This document shows positions 44,815 through 53,699 of a stretch of 64,000 bases of DNA, piece after piece. The stretch comes from Leptospira meyeri (GTDB taxonomy: Bacteria; Spirochaetota; Leptospiria; Leptospirales; Leptospiraceae). A program made the position numbers and the translations under genes. Under the pieces are notes generated by a model, which worked only from the letters and a program-made list of their open reading frames with translations, was not told where the DNA came from and searched no databases. The stretch lies in assembly GCF_004368965.1 (NCBI RefSeq), contig NZ_SORO01000001.1:744001-808000 (forward strand), in the 5' to 3' direction. Numbering within the stretch: the first letter of the stretch is position 1; each line of letters opens with the position of its first letter.

Positions 44815-46890
44815 ATGCGAAAACAAATTCTACTAACGGGAGTTTTTTCTCTCCTGATTTTCCAGTTAGCCTGTCTGAACCCAGAACAGGAAGAACCACA
44901 CCGGTTCCGCCAAGGGGTTCTAGACATTAGGGAACTTACTTTCAAAGAAGAGACTATTGTAGACTTACAAGGGGAATGGGAATTGTATTACGGTGATTTC
45001 CATTACCCACCTTTTCACGGAGAAAAACCACTCACAGGGTATTTGGCCATCCCTAGTTCCTGGCAAGATGAGGAATTCGGTGGGGAAGAGTTACCAAGAA
45101 CAGGACATGTCACCTTACGGGCGTTCATTTATGTTAGCAAACAAACCGTAGGACAAGAATTACGAATTTATATCCCTGATGTTGCCTCCTCCTATCGATT
45201 TTTTGCCAATGGAATTTTGATTGGAGGACAAGGGAAACCTGGGATCAATCAATTCGATGATACTCCAAGAATCAAATCCAAATATTATACCCTAATTCCT
45301 GACAATGAAGTCATTGAACTTGTGTTTCATATCGCCAACTATGATAATAATTTTGGAGGGTTTTGGGCCATTCCCAGTATTGGAAATAAGAATGCTTTGG
45401 ATCGGGAGAAGATGCTTGCCAATGCACGTGAACTTTTTTTACTCGGGGCACTTGTTCTCATTGGTCTTTATCATTTTGGATTGTACTTTTACAAAAGAAA
45501 AGAAACTTCTATTTTTTACTTTGCTGTCTTTTGTTTTTTACTGGGGATCAGACTTGCCTTTACGGGCGAACGGTATATCTTAGAACTTTTCCCATATCTT
45601 CATTGGCCCACTGCATTTAGGATTGAGTTTGCCTCTTTTTATTTTGCGGTTCCTACCTTTTTACTTTTTATCTATTCCCTTTTTCCCAAAGAATCCAACC
45701 CAAAATATGTACGTTCTGTACTCATTGCCAGTATCGCTTTTTCCTTTACACTATTTTTACCGATATCTGTATTTACGATTTTATTGTATGGATTCCAAGT
45801 ATTGGCATTTTTTACCATTGGCTATGTCATTCATATCAACTTAAAGGCAGTGTTTAACAAAAGACCTAATTCCAAATTATTTTTTTTAGGGCTTCTTGTT
45901 TTGGCGTTTTCCGTAGCCTTTGATATTTTGCGCCACAGTGTGAACAACCGAGGGATTGGTCTGACACCTTATGCTCTACTCTGTTTTATTTTTATCCAAT
46001 CGCTGATTCTCTCTAGTCGGATTGCCAATGCTTTTATCCGAGCAGAAGAGCTTGCGGAAAGTTTAAAGATTAGCAATGAATCACTTCTTGCTGTGACTGA
46101 AAATTTAGAACAAATTGTTTCAGAGAGAACATTTCAATTAAATTCTTCTTTGAATCGCATCAAAAAAGACCTCCTCCTTGCCAAAAAAATCCAACAAAAG
46201 ATCCTTCCGGAAGATGGAATCAAATTTGAACATTTGAAAATCCATCTTTATTTCCAACCGCAAGGGGAAGTGGGTGGAGATTTTTATGATATCTTTGAAT
46301 TGGATAATGGGACCGTTCGTTTTTTTGTGGCCGATGCCACAGGACACGGAATCCAAGCGGCCTTATATACGATGGCCATTAAATCCGAATACGAAGCCAT
46401 CAAACGTTTTATTACCAAAACAGATGATTTAATGAACCATCTCAACCAAAAGATTCAAAACAAATTCTCTGGACTTAAAATTGTATTTTCTGGATTTTTA
46501 TTAGATATTGATACAAAAACAAAAACCATCTATTACTCGTCAGCGGGTCATCCCAACCAAATCTTTCAATCTTTGGGAGAACAAATCATTTTAGATCGAA
46601 CCGGAAATATCATCGGCCTCAAAAAAGACCAACCCTATACACAAAAACAATTCCAAATGGCTATGGGAGATAGAATTTTACTTTTTACCGATGGGATGTT
46701 GGAACAAAAAAATGAAACAAGAGAAGAGTTTGGAATGGAACGAATCCAAAAGATACTTGTTGATTATTCTGGGAAAGAATCGGAAAGAGTGCTTGCCGAA
46801 CTTGTCATCCAACTTTTCCTCTTCCAAGGGAAAGAAGAACAAGAGGATGACCAAACGATGGTTCTTATTGAATGGGAAAAAACTTCATAA
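44815..46890 (+). CDS. 7TM-DISM receptor fused to SpoIIE/PP2C phosphatase
   Basis: 691 residues. A signal sequence with LACL (Cys20) precedes an extracytoplasmic jelly-roll sensing domain (about 30-190, WELYYGDFHYPPF and IPSSWQDEEFGGEELPRTGHVTLRAFI, 7TMR-DISMED2 type). Then come seven helices (200-400), a short coiled coil and a SpoIIE phosphatase domain (about 460-691): QQKILPEDG, GGDFYDIFELDNG, VADATGHGIQAAL, LLFTDGMLEQ with the metal Asp residues. Such proteins dephosphorylate anti-sigma antagonists. The partner proteins are not adjacent. Confidence 0.9.
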   Translation: MRKQILLTGVFSLLIFQLACLNPEQEEPHRFRQGVLDIRELTFKEETIVDLQGEWELYYGDFHYPPFHGEKPLTGYLAIPSSWQDEEFGGEELPRTGHVTLRAFIYVSKQTVGQELRIYIPDVASSYRFFANGILIGGQGKPGINQFDDTPRIKSKYYTLIPDNEVIELVFHIANYDNNFGGFWAIPSIGNKNALDREKMLANARELFLLGALVLIGLYHFGLYFYKRKETSIFYFAVFCFLLGIRLAFTGERYILELFPYLHWPTAFRIEFASFYFAVPTFLLFIYSLFPKESNPKYVRSVLIASIAFSFTLFLPISVFTILLYGFQVLAFFTIGYVIHINLKAVFNKRPNSKLFFLGLLVLAFSVAFDILRHSVNNRGIGLTPYALLCFIFIQSLILSSRIANAFIRAEELAESLKISNESLLAVTENLEQIVSERTFQLNSSLNRIKKDLLLAKKIQQKILPEDGIKFEHLKIHLYFQPQGEVGGDFYDIFELDNGTVRFFVADATGHGIQAALYTMAIKSEYEAIKRFITKTDDLMNHLNQKIQNKFSGLKIVFSGFLLDIDTKTKTIYYSSAGHPNQIFQSLGEQIILDRTGNIIGLKKDQPYTQKQFQMAMGDRILLFTDGMLEQKNETREEFGMERIQKILVDYSGKESERVLAELVIQLFLFQGKEEQEDDQTMVLIEWEKTS

Positions 46891-46910
46891 AAACGTTTCC
46901 CATACTTTCT

Positions 46911-47336
46911 TTATTTTTTTAAAAATAAATTGTCTACTCCATTCTTTTCAAATTCCGTATCATATTTTTCTGCTTCTTTTGCGACCTTCGTTTCATAATC
47001 TTCGGGACTCAGTGCTTCCAAATCCTTTGCAGATACTTTTAATTCCAAATCTCTTTGAGCAAGTTCCGTAGAAAGATCTGTCCAAAAAATATCATCGTTA
47101 TATGGTTCAATATAGGACTCAAATACTTCCTGAAAGTATTCTTCTGAGATGGTATAAAGTCCGTTTTCAGAAACGATGGGGCTTTCCTTTGTAGCAGAAA
47201 GTTTTTTTAAAATGGATTGGATGAATTCGTCCACAGATGGGTCTGTTTCTTCATGTGGAGAATTGCTCACCCATTCGAATACGGCAAGAGCATTCAAAAG
47301 GTGTTTTGTTTCTTGGGGATTTAGTTCTAAATTCAT
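46911..47336 (-). CDS. Hypothetical small acidic protein
   Basis: 141 residues, strongly acidic, helical (LNPQETKHLLNALAVFEWVSNSPHEETDPSVDEFIQSILKKL) with no signal peptide or motif. It converges with the 7TM phosphatase gene. It follows a 51-residue ORF on the same strand by 49 bases, which follows the aminotransferase gene by 55 bases, so a three-gene unit is possible. Confidence 0.6.
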   Translation of the reverse strand: MNLELNPQETKHLLNALAVFEWVSNSPHEETDPSVDEFIQSILKKLSATKESPIVSENGLYTISEEYFQEVFESYIEPYNDDIFWTDLSTELAQRDLELKVSAKDLEALSPEDYETKVAKEAEKYDTEFEKNGVDNLFLKK

Positions 47337-47385
47337 GATTACCTACTTTGTTTCCATAGAAGCGGGAATCCTTAGTCTAGGCAAA

Positions 47386-47541
47386 TCAAAGAATGACTGT
47401 GGACCTGTTTTCCTTATAGTTTTGATAGATTTGGTCCACGAGAAGACGAAACGTAGGATCTTCTTTAAGGACCTCTAGTTTTTCTTCCAAACTCAAAACA
47501 GAAAATTTAGGATACAAAGCTTTTGTGATAGCAGGCTTCAT
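47386..47541 (-). CDS. Small 51-residue protein downstream of aminotransferase
   Basis: A 51-codon ORF starting ATG and stopping TGA. The product begins MKPAITKALYPKFSVLSLEE and continues with a charged helix (KLEVLKEDPTFRLLVDQIYQ), a compact protein-like composition. There is no clear Shine-Dalgarno. It fills the gap between two minus-strand genes with no other content. I recognise no family; short helical proteins of this size may be regulators or toxin/antitoxin-like, but there is no evidence for either. Confidence 0.5.
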   Translation of the reverse strand: MKPAITKALYPKFSVLSLEEKLEVLKEDPTFRLLVDQIYQNYKENRSTVIL

Positions 47542-47596
47542 ACCCAATAAGTAAACAAACGAATAGTAGTGTCAAGAAAAAAACACTAAACATACG

Positions 47597-48790
47597 TCAC
47601 GTATTTATGTCTCGATAAACTTTGGTGATTCGTTTTACACCAAGCTCCAAATCATCCTTATCCAAAAAACTAAAGTTCATTCGAAAATAAGAAGAAGAAC
47701 GACCCGCAGGAGAAAACTCAGACCCTGGGACCATTGCCACACCAGAAGTTAAACATCGATCCATAAATTCTTTGGAAGACACTTTCGGGTAATCCACCCA
47801 AAGGAACATTCCACCTTCGGGGATAGAAAACCGAGCTTCAGGAAGGTATTCATTCAAAAGAGAAACCAGGATTTCTTTTTTTTGAGAATAAAATTTTTGA
47901 ATCGAATGAAGGTGACCTTTCCAATCCAAAACATTCAAAAGTTTAGAAACAACAACTTGTGAAAATTGATTGGAATTCAAATCGTTTCCTTGTTTAATCG
48001 CAGTAAAAAGAGGTCGGTACACTTCTGGCACAACCGTCCAACCCAACCGAAACCCAGGAGATAAAATTTTTGAAAAACTCCCAAGAACGAATGTTAGGTC
48101 ACTCCGTTTTCGAAAGGAACTGACGGAAGGATAAATAGTCCCCTTAAAATCCAAATAACGATACGCTTCATCTTCGATGAGAATGATTTCTTTTTCATCT
48201 AGGATCTTTGCGATTTGTTTTCTTTTTTCCAAAGACCAAGTGTATGTGGAGGGATTTTGGTAGGATGGATTTGCATAAAAAACATGGATTTTGTTTTGTG
48301 ATACAATTTCTTCAAACCTATAAAGGTTTGGTCCATCTGGTTCAATGGGTATACTAAAAAAAATAGGATTGTATGGAGAAAATGCCTGCAAAGCTCCTAA
48401 ATACACCGGGTCTTCCAATAGAACATTGGAACAAGAATCCATAAACATTTTTCCTAAAATATCAAGTCCCTGTTGGGAGCCGTGAGTGATCATTATGGAT
48501 TCGGGAGAAGACAAAGGAACATCAGTTAATTTATTTGAAATTTCTGTTCGAAGTGCGAGATACCCGGCGGAGTCGCCATACTGAAATGCAGTTGCAATAT
48601 TTTCTTTTACCACTGATTCCATCACAGTATTGAGAACGTCTTTAGGAAGTAAGTTAGGATTAGGAAGTCCTCCTGCAAAAGAAAGAATATCCGAATTTTC
48701 AACAGTCAGTTTTAGAATTTCACGAATGACCGAAGTGCGAACAAAAGAAGTTCGTTTGGCTGAAAAAATACTTGGCATTTCCGTTTTCAT
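47597..48790 (-). CDS. PLP-dependent aminotransferase (2-aminoadipate/KAT-like, fold type I)
   Basis: 397 residues. Conserved features are SFAGGLPNP near the N-terminus, QYGDSAGYLALR, SQQGLDILG, ANPSYQNPST, EDEAYRYL, the PLP-Lys in GSFSKILSPGFRLGW, and the substrate Arg in SSSYFRMNFSF. This pattern fits the LysN/2-aminoadipate and kynurenine-type group. The likely substrates are aromatic or aminoadipate-like amino acids, not proved. It is divergent from a MocR regulator gene with operator repeats between; ATACGT-C-ACGTAT overlaps its stop. Confidence 0.9.
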   Translation of the reverse strand: MKTEMPSIFSAKRTSFVRTSVIREILKLTVENSDILSFAGGLPNPNLLPKDVLNTVMESVVKENIATAFQYGDSAGYLALRTEISNKLTDVPLSSPESIMITHGSQQGLDILGKMFMDSCSNVLLEDPVYLGALQAFSPYNPIFFSIPIEPDGPNLYRFEEIVSQNKIHVFYANPSYQNPSTYTWSLEKRKQIAKILDEKEIILIEDEAYRYLDFKGTIYPSVSSFRKRSDLTFVLGSFSKILSPGFRLGWTVVPEVYRPLFTAIKQGNDLNSNQFSQVVVSKLLNVLDWKGHLHSIQKFYSQKKEILVSLLNEYLPEARFSIPEGGMFLWVDYPKVSSKEFMDRCLTSGVAMVPGSEFSPAGRSSSYFRMNFSFLDKDDLELGVKRITKVYRDINT

Positions 48791-48816
48791 AAGATTAGAA
48801 TATCAAAAATAGATAC

Positions 48817-48858
48817 AACTGTCCATATACAGTTATTTCAATCTATTAGTATACAGTT
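48817..48858. promoter_or_regulatory. MocR-type operator between aminotransferase and regulator
   Basis: AACTGT (48817-48822) and ACAGTT (48829-48834) form an inverted repeat with a six-base spacer. TATACAGTT occurs twice in direct orientation at 48826-48834 and 48850-48858, 24 bases apart, the second ending two bases before the regulator ATG. Such direct/inverted repeats between a MocR gene and its target are typical of autoregulated divergent pairs. Confidence 0.6.
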
Positions 48859-48860
48859 TC

Positions 48861-50267
48861 ATGACAAAATACAAACAATTAGCCACCCATCTTAAAACTG
48901 AAATTAAGTCAGGGTATTATTCCGAAGGAGAAAGGATTCCTTCCCTTAGAGAAATCCAAAGTTTAAAGTCATGTAGCCTCACCACTGCTAAAGAGGCCTA
49001 TCGAATTTTAGAAGAAGAAGGTTATATCTTTGTTGTCCCTCAGTCAGGATACTTCGTGCATCCCAACATTCGCACAGTCATCTCCGGACCACAAAATGAA
49101 TTTTATCCAGCAGTGGAAGCTGATGACCGGATCCAACAAATTATGAATACGGTGATGGATCCAAAACTAATCTCTTTTGGTGCGGCCATTCCTTCTGATT
49201 TTTATCTCCCACTCGGAGCCCTTACCGCTTCTTTTAAAAAAGCACTTAGGTACAAAGAAATTTTTTCTTATGGTGACTTACAAGGAAACTCCGGGCTTAG
49301 AGAATGGATTAGCAAACGCAGTTCCCTCCAAGGATATAGAGTCAACACGGAACAAATCCAAATCACAAGTGGATGCACGGAAGCCATTACCTTTTCCCTA
49401 CTGAGTACAACAGAACCAGGGGATACAGTGATTGTTCCTTCTCCGATTTATGTTGGATTATTTCAAATTTTAGAAGTATTGAGACTCAAAGTTGTAGAAA
49501 TTCCCTATAGAAAAGAGGAAGGGATCTCCACTGATGAATATGAAAAACTAATCAAACGACACAAACCAAAAGTTTTTTTATTTTCAGCTAACTTTAATAA
49601 TCCGAATGGAATTCTTTTGAGTGATTTAGCAAAACAAAACCTGGCAAAAATATCTTATTTGTATGGAATTCATTTGGTAGAAGATGATATTTATGGAGAT
49701 TTATATTTTTCAGGAACTAGGCCAAAACCTTTAGTGAGTTATTTTCCTCAAGAACCCCAAGGTCCTAAGTCATATCTATGTTCGTCGTTTTCCAAAACAA
49801 TTGCTCCTGGAATTCGGATGGGTTGGGTGGCATCCAAAACGGGAATTCGTGAATTGAGCAAACAAACAAGAGCTTATAAAATCTCAGAAAACAATCCCAC
49901 CCAGATGGCGGTCTTACAATTTTTAAAACTACAAACTTATGAAAGACATCTTAAATTTTTGCGTTCGGAATATAAGAAACTCACAGATGAGTATACCAAA
50001 CTTTTATCCTTCCATAGTGCCGAAACTCTTGAGATCCAAAAACCTGATGGAGGATTTGTATTATGGATTAAATCACCGTTAGATGGTGACAAACTATTAA
50101 ATGAGGCCAAAAAAATTGGAATGGCCATTGCACCAGGTTCTCTTTTTGGGCTTTCTAAACATTGGGACAAACACTTTCGGATCAATGTATCAGTTGGTGT
50201 TTCACCGAAAATTCGAGAAAAACTCATTTTATTCTCCAAGTTATTCTTAAAAAAACGAAGGCACTAA
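48861..50267 (+). CDS. MocR/PdxR-type GntR regulator with aminotransferase domain
   Basis: 468 residues. An N-terminal GntR winged helix (residues 1-70: YKQLATHLKTEIKSGYYSEGERIPSLREIQ, TTAKEAYRILEEEGYIFVVPQSGYFV) is joined by a linker to a fold-type I aminotransferase domain. The PLP Lys is in CSSFSKTIAPGIRMGW, and VEDDIYGDLYF and FNNPNG are typical. MocR proteins use PLP or a PLP adduct as effector. The divergent aminotransferase is the likely target. The ATG begins two bases after a TATACAGTT repeat and has no Shine-Dalgarno, so the mRNA may be leaderless or autorepressed. Confidence 0.93.
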   Translation: MTKYKQLATHLKTEIKSGYYSEGERIPSLREIQSLKSCSLTTAKEAYRILEEEGYIFVVPQSGYFVHPNIRTVISGPQNEFYPAVEADDRIQQIMNTVMDPKLISFGAAIPSDFYLPLGALTASFKKALRYKEIFSYGDLQGNSGLREWISKRSSLQGYRVNTEQIQITSGCTEAITFSLLSTTEPGDTVIVPSPIYVGLFQILEVLRLKVVEIPYRKEEGISTDEYEKLIKRHKPKVFLFSANFNNPNGILLSDLAKQNLAKISYLYGIHLVEDDIYGDLYFSGTRPKPLVSYFPQEPQGPKSYLCSSFSKTIAPGIRMGWVASKTGIRELSKQTRAYKISENNPTQMAVLQFLKLQTYERHLKFLRSEYKKLTDEYTKLLSFHSAETLEIQKPDGGFVLWIKSPLDGDKLLNEAKKIGMAIAPGSLFGLSKHWDKHFRINVSVGVSPKIREKLILFSKLFLKKRRH

Positions 50268-50317
50268 CTCTCAAGTTTTTGGTTGCCAGAAGAGGAATCG
50301 AAAACAAGGTCTATACT

Positions 50318-50575
50318 ATGTCAGAAAACACACGCAAGTATTTGGAAACTTCTCAGATCATTCCTTCCAAAGGGATGTCTTACACGATGTATGAAATTGA
50401 AGGCCAAGATACAATTTTAAGAATGCTCACCTTTATCCCAGACAATGATGAGATCCATATTTATCCCAAACCACCGGTAAAAAAACTCTATAAGCCAGAA
50501 CTATGTAAAAAAGTAGAAGAAAACGAATTTTTGGGACTTTGGACGATGGGAGAAGAGAGAAAGGTTGGAAATTAG
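50318..50575 (+). CDS. Hypothetical small protein
   Basis: 85 residues starting at the ATG at 50318 (the frame is open from 50162, but the upstream part overlaps the MocR gene). The product (SENTRKYLETSQIIPSKGMS, then LRMLTFIPDNDEIHIYPKPPVKKLYK) is a small beta-rich protein with no signal or motif I recognise. AAGGT lies about eight bases upstream. It ends just before the tRNA-Phe gene on the other strand. Confidence 0.6.
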   Translation: MSENTRKYLETSQIIPSKGMSYTMYEIEGQDTILRMLTFIPDNDEIHIYPKPPVKKLYKPELCKKVEENEFLGLWTMGEERKVGN

Positions 50576-50582
50576 GCAACCG

Positions 50583-50655
<73 letters not shown>

Positions 50656-50725
50656 TTCGGTTACGACCAAAGTATTTTTTTTGATCCCTCTGTCAACGAA
50701 CCTTTATATTTTTTGTGAGGACACT

Positions 50726-51664
50726 ATGAAAACCCATTGGAAACCAAATACCACCTTAATCCTTTTTTTATTCTTACAAATTCATTGTGCCTCCACCCTC
50801 CACAAAACAGGAATTAGTTTAGAACGCTACAGATCCGATTTGGATACCAAATCCGTTTTGGTGGAAGGATTACAATGGAAGTATACAGAAAAAACTGGCA
50901 TAAAAGAAACGATTCTCGCTGTACATGGATTTGGCGGAGATAAGGACCATTGGACAAGATTTTCAAGACACCTCACTGAAGAATTCCATGTCATTGCACC
51001 CGACCTTCCCGGTTTTGGAGAATCAGACAAACCGGAAGGCCTTAACTACACCCAAGAAGCGCAGGCAGACAGACTCTACCAATTCACAGAAACACTCGGA
51101 TTGAATGAATTTCATATCATCGGTAATTCAATGGGTGGTGGAATTGCTGGAATTTTTGCGGCCAAATACCCGAAAAAAGTTAAATCACTTATTCTTTTCG
51201 ACAATGCCGGAATCAAAAGTCCAACCCCGAGCGAAATGCAAACCATCGAGTTGTCTGGAAAACCAAGTCCTCTCCTTGTCACAAGTCCCGAAGACTTTGA
51301 TAGGCTTCTTGCCTTTACTTTTGTCAAACCACCCTATCTTCCTGGTTTTCTAAAAACATATTTTGCTAACAAATCTTTTGCGAACAGAGAATGGAATGCT
51401 TTCATTCTAAATCAAATCAGAAAGGAAGGGTATTTTTTAGAAAAAAAACTTTCACAGATCCAAGCACCCACTCTAGCCATATGGGGGAAGGAAGACAAAG
51501 TCATTCATTATACCGTGATGGATGTTTTAAAACAAAAAATGAAATCCAAATTGGAAACGGTTCTTTTGGAAAATATGGGACATGCTCCTATGATTGAAGA
51601 CCCAAAATTGTCCGCCAAACTGGTACAAGACTGGATACTAAACCTAAATCGGTCCTCAAAATAA
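50726..51664 (+). CDS. Lipoprotein alpha/beta hydrolase
   Basis: 312 residues from the ATG at 50726 (GAGG upstream). The signal ends in lipobox LQIHC with Cys21. The fold is a standard alpha/beta hydrolase with oxyanion HGFGGDKDHWTRF, the nucleophile Ser135 in GNSMGG, Asp257 in WGKEDK and His286 in MGHAP. The family (esterase/epoxide-hydrolase/meta-cleavage hydrolase group) does not reveal the substrate. Being membrane-tethered, it may act on lipids or periplasmic esters. The gene is followed by a weak A/T hairpin with a T-run at 51671-51690. Confidence 0.88.
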   Translation: MKTHWKPNTTLILFLFLQIHCASTLHKTGISLERYRSDLDTKSVLVEGLQWKYTEKTGIKETILAVHGFGGDKDHWTRFSRHLTEEFHVIAPDLPGFGESDKPEGLNYTQEAQADRLYQFTETLGLNEFHIIGNSMGGGIAGIFAAKYPKKVKSLILFDNAGIKSPTPSEMQTIELSGKPSPLLVTSPEDFDRLLAFTFVKPPYLPGFLKTYFANKSFANREWNAFILNQIRKEGYFLEKKLSQIQAPTLAIWGKEDKVIHYTVMDVLKQKMKSKLETVLLENMGHAPMIEDPKLSAKLVQDWILNLNRSSK

Positions 51665-51720
51665 CTTACAAAATACTTTAGTATTTTTTTCTAAATTAAG
51701 ATAAAAAAATACTTGTACTT

Positions 51721-51750
51721 TCACGGGTTTTTTATGTTATAAACCCGTGA
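51721..51750 (+). promoter_or_regulatory. Perfect 10-bp hairpin containing the coaE start codon
   Basis: TCACGGGTTT (51721-51730), a ten-base loop, then AAACCCGTGA (51741-51750). The GTG start of coaE (51747-51749) lies inside the right arm. No T-run follows, so it is not an ordinary terminator. Confidence 0.55.
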
Positions 51751-52367
51751 CTCCAAAACATAACAACAGAACATTAATAGGAATTACCGGATCCATTGGG
51801 TCAGGGAAGTCCACTGTCCTTGCTATGTTTGGTGAGTTAGGGGCAGAAACCATTAGTTCTGATGCCATCGCACGGACTTTCACAGAACCAACAAGTCCCG
51901 TCATTGGGGAACTCGTACAAATCTTTGGAAATTCTATCCTAGATACAAACGGAGCGCCAATCCGCGCCAAAATTGCAGAACTTGCCTTCTCAGACAAAAC
52001 AAAACTTCAAGCCCTCAACGACCTCCTCCACCCTTTGGTTCGGAAAACCTTTCTGGAATTTTTAAATTCAAGAAAAGACGGAAGTATTGTTGCTTGGGAA
52101 GTTCCGCTACTATTCGAAACCGACGCTCATACCATTTGCGATTTTACAGTGACTGTGGCAGTGAGCCCCGAAGTGGCCTGGGAAAGAGTCCAAAACCGCG
52201 GCGGTATGGACTATGAAGATTTCCAAAAAAGAAATCTCTCTCAAATGGATTTAGAGAAAAAAAAGTCTCTCTCTGATTTTGTCGTAACGAACGATAATCA
52301 AAGGGAAAACTTAAAAGAACAAATTGCCATCATCAATTCAGAGATCAAAAAAAGGATAAAGAAATGA
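51747..52367 (+). CDS. coaE: Dephospho-CoA kinase
   Basis: A 206-residue P-loop kinase that phosphorylates the 3' hydroxyl of dephospho-CoA, the last step of CoA synthesis. The Walker A motif is ITGSIGSGKST (about residues 12-22), followed by GAETISSDAIARTF and the conserved HPLVRK (Walker-B-like/lid region), VPLLFE and the C-terminal NRG...DF..R segment. The start is GTG: upstream in-frame codons back to a TAA at 51702 offer no ATG or TTG. The GTG is buried in a perfect hairpin with no clear Shine-Dalgarno. It overlaps the SPOR gene by four bases (ATGA). Confidence 0.94.
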   Translation: MTPKHNNRTLIGITGSIGSGKSTVLAMFGELGAETISSDAIARTFTEPTSPVIGELVQIFGNSILDTNGAPIRAKIAELAFSDKTKLQALNDLLHPLVRKTFLEFLNSRKDGSIVAWEVPLLFETDAHTICDFTVTVAVSPEVAWERVQNRGGMDYEDFQKRNLSQMDLEKKKSLSDFVVTNDNQRENLKEQIAIINSEIKKRIKK

Positions 52368-53146
52368 AAGAAAGAGTATTTTACGTAATCAACCTGGACA
52401 AACAAAGAATTGGAGTTTTATCTCTTTTTCTTTTTGCACTTTTCTTTTCTATTTTTTTCCTTGGGGTTTCTGTTGGACGAGGGAAACAAGAAGAAGTCCA
52501 GTCTCTTCAAAAAAAGACCGAAGAAGCACAGGCAAAACAGGAACTCACAGAGAGTACAATCCCTGCACCAGTGACAACAAACGGAGTCGATACAAATCTT
52601 GGAACAAATGCGGCATCATCCTTAGTCCAAGGAACAAAAACCAAAGAACAAACAATCGCTTCTCAAGAAATTCCTATGGCTGATGTAGGAAACCATCCCT
52701 ACTTCGTAGAAACTTCTACAGCGAAAGATGAAGAAGAAGAGAAAAAACAACAAATTGTTGATTTGACAAAACGCAAAGAAAAACAAGTTAGCACAAAACA
52801 AGAAGAACGATTCAAAAATTTGGCCTCAACTTCTAAGCCATCTAAATCACAGAAACTTCCTTCTCAAGTAACTGTAACAAACAAAGCAGAAGGAAAACAA
52901 TTCACAATCCAACTAGCTGCTTTTACCAGCAGACAATCTGCAGAAACTTTTTTATCACAACTAAAAGCAGATAACCATGGTAAGTTGCCAACTAAGTCTT
53001 TTATCGTTGTAAAAAATGGTTTCTTTGTGGTACAAATGGGGAAATCCAAAGACAAAGGATCTCTTTCCAAAATTCTCTCAAAAACGTCCATGCCAAAAGA
53101 AATTAAATCCAAGGCAATGGTCGTCAGTTACCAACCGTTATCATAA
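52364..53146 (+). CDS. SPOR-domain membrane protein
   Basis: 260 residues. A single N-terminal membrane helix (about 17-36, IGVLSLFLFALFFSIFFLGVSVG) is followed by a disordered Lys/Glu/Gln-rich linker (about 40-170) and a C-terminal SPOR domain (about 180-260, FTIQLAAFTSRQSAETFLSQL, FFVVQMGKSKDKGSLS). SPOR domains bind denuded glycan at division septa. The layout matches FtsN-like or DedD-like proteins. It is translationally coupled to coaE. A strong terminator follows at 53177. Confidence 0.88.
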   Translation: MKERVFYVINLDKQRIGVLSLFLFALFFSIFFLGVSVGRGKQEEVQSLQKKTEEAQAKQELTESTIPAPVTTNGVDTNLGTNAASSLVQGTKTKEQTIASQEIPMADVGNHPYFVETSTAKDEEEEKKQQIVDLTKRKEKQVSTKQEERFKNLASTSKPSKSQKLPSQVTVTNKAEGKQFTIQLAAFTSRQSAETFLSQLKADNHGKLPTKSFIVVKNGFFVVQMGKSKDKGSLSKILSKTSMPKEIKSKAMVVSYQPLS

Positions 53147-53176
53147 AAATAAAGATCGTCAAAAACCTTGGCCTTC

Positions 53177-53208
53177 GGCTTTCCTAAAGATTTTAGGAGA
53201 GCCTTTTT
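53177..53208 (+). terminator. Rho-independent terminator after SPOR gene
   Basis: A 12-bp stem with one wobble (GGCTTTCCTAAA / TTTAGGAGAGCC), a three-base loop and a T5 tail ends the coaE-SPOR transcript. Confidence 0.8.
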
Positions 53209-53279
53209 CTACCCTACCCCAAACCTCGGATCAGAAATGAATTGCAAATTCATAAGTTCGGAATTGTCTAATCCTTAGA

Positions 53280-53690
53280 ATGGAAACAGAGGGAACTCCC
53301 CATCATAGCCTTACCTATGGGACAAGTAGGCTTGCACCCAAAATCAGTCTAGTAGACCGTGCTAAAGAAATTGAACTTGCAGAAGAATCTGTCCAACTTC
53401 ATTTGCATGGAAAACTGGAAATCATTGCAGGCCAAATCCGTCGCCTAAAGGAAGAAGCGGAGCTCATCCTAAAACGTGCAGAAAAAGATATTGAGCTTCA
53501 CAAGGCACGTTGCCAATTCGAAAAAAAACCAGGACAAACCATTCATTTATATGAAAAAGAAAATGGATCTTATTTTTCTCTCCTTTCTCCCAAAGATTGG
53601 GGAAACCAACCTCCACATTCTTACAAAGGCTCCTATATCATGAATCCAGATAGAAGTTTCACAGAAGTATTCCTTAATTCGGAAGAATAG
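53280..53690 (+). CDS. DUF2452 protein
   Basis: 136 residues. The family signature is CQFEKKPGQTIHLYEKENGS, then YFSLLSPKDWG, a conserved histidine (PPHSYKGSYIMN) and a terminal SFTEVF. An N-terminal coiled coil (about 25-75) precedes it. The function of DUF2452 is unknown; it is widespread and cytoplasmic. It lies ten bases before the VanW gene. Confidence 0.85.
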   Translation: METEGTPHHSLTYGTSRLAPKISLVDRAKEIELAEESVQLHLHGKLEIIAGQIRRLKEEAELILKRAEKDIELHKARCQFEKKPGQTIHLYEKENGSYFSLLSPKDWGNQPPHSYKGSYIMNPDRSFTEVFLNSEE

Positions 53691-53699
53691 CACCTAACA

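Noticed and set aside
47567..47588. TAGTGT...ACACTA hairpin after the aminotransferase
   Set aside because: Six pairs with a ten-base loop and no T-run after the right arm; too weak to call a terminator.
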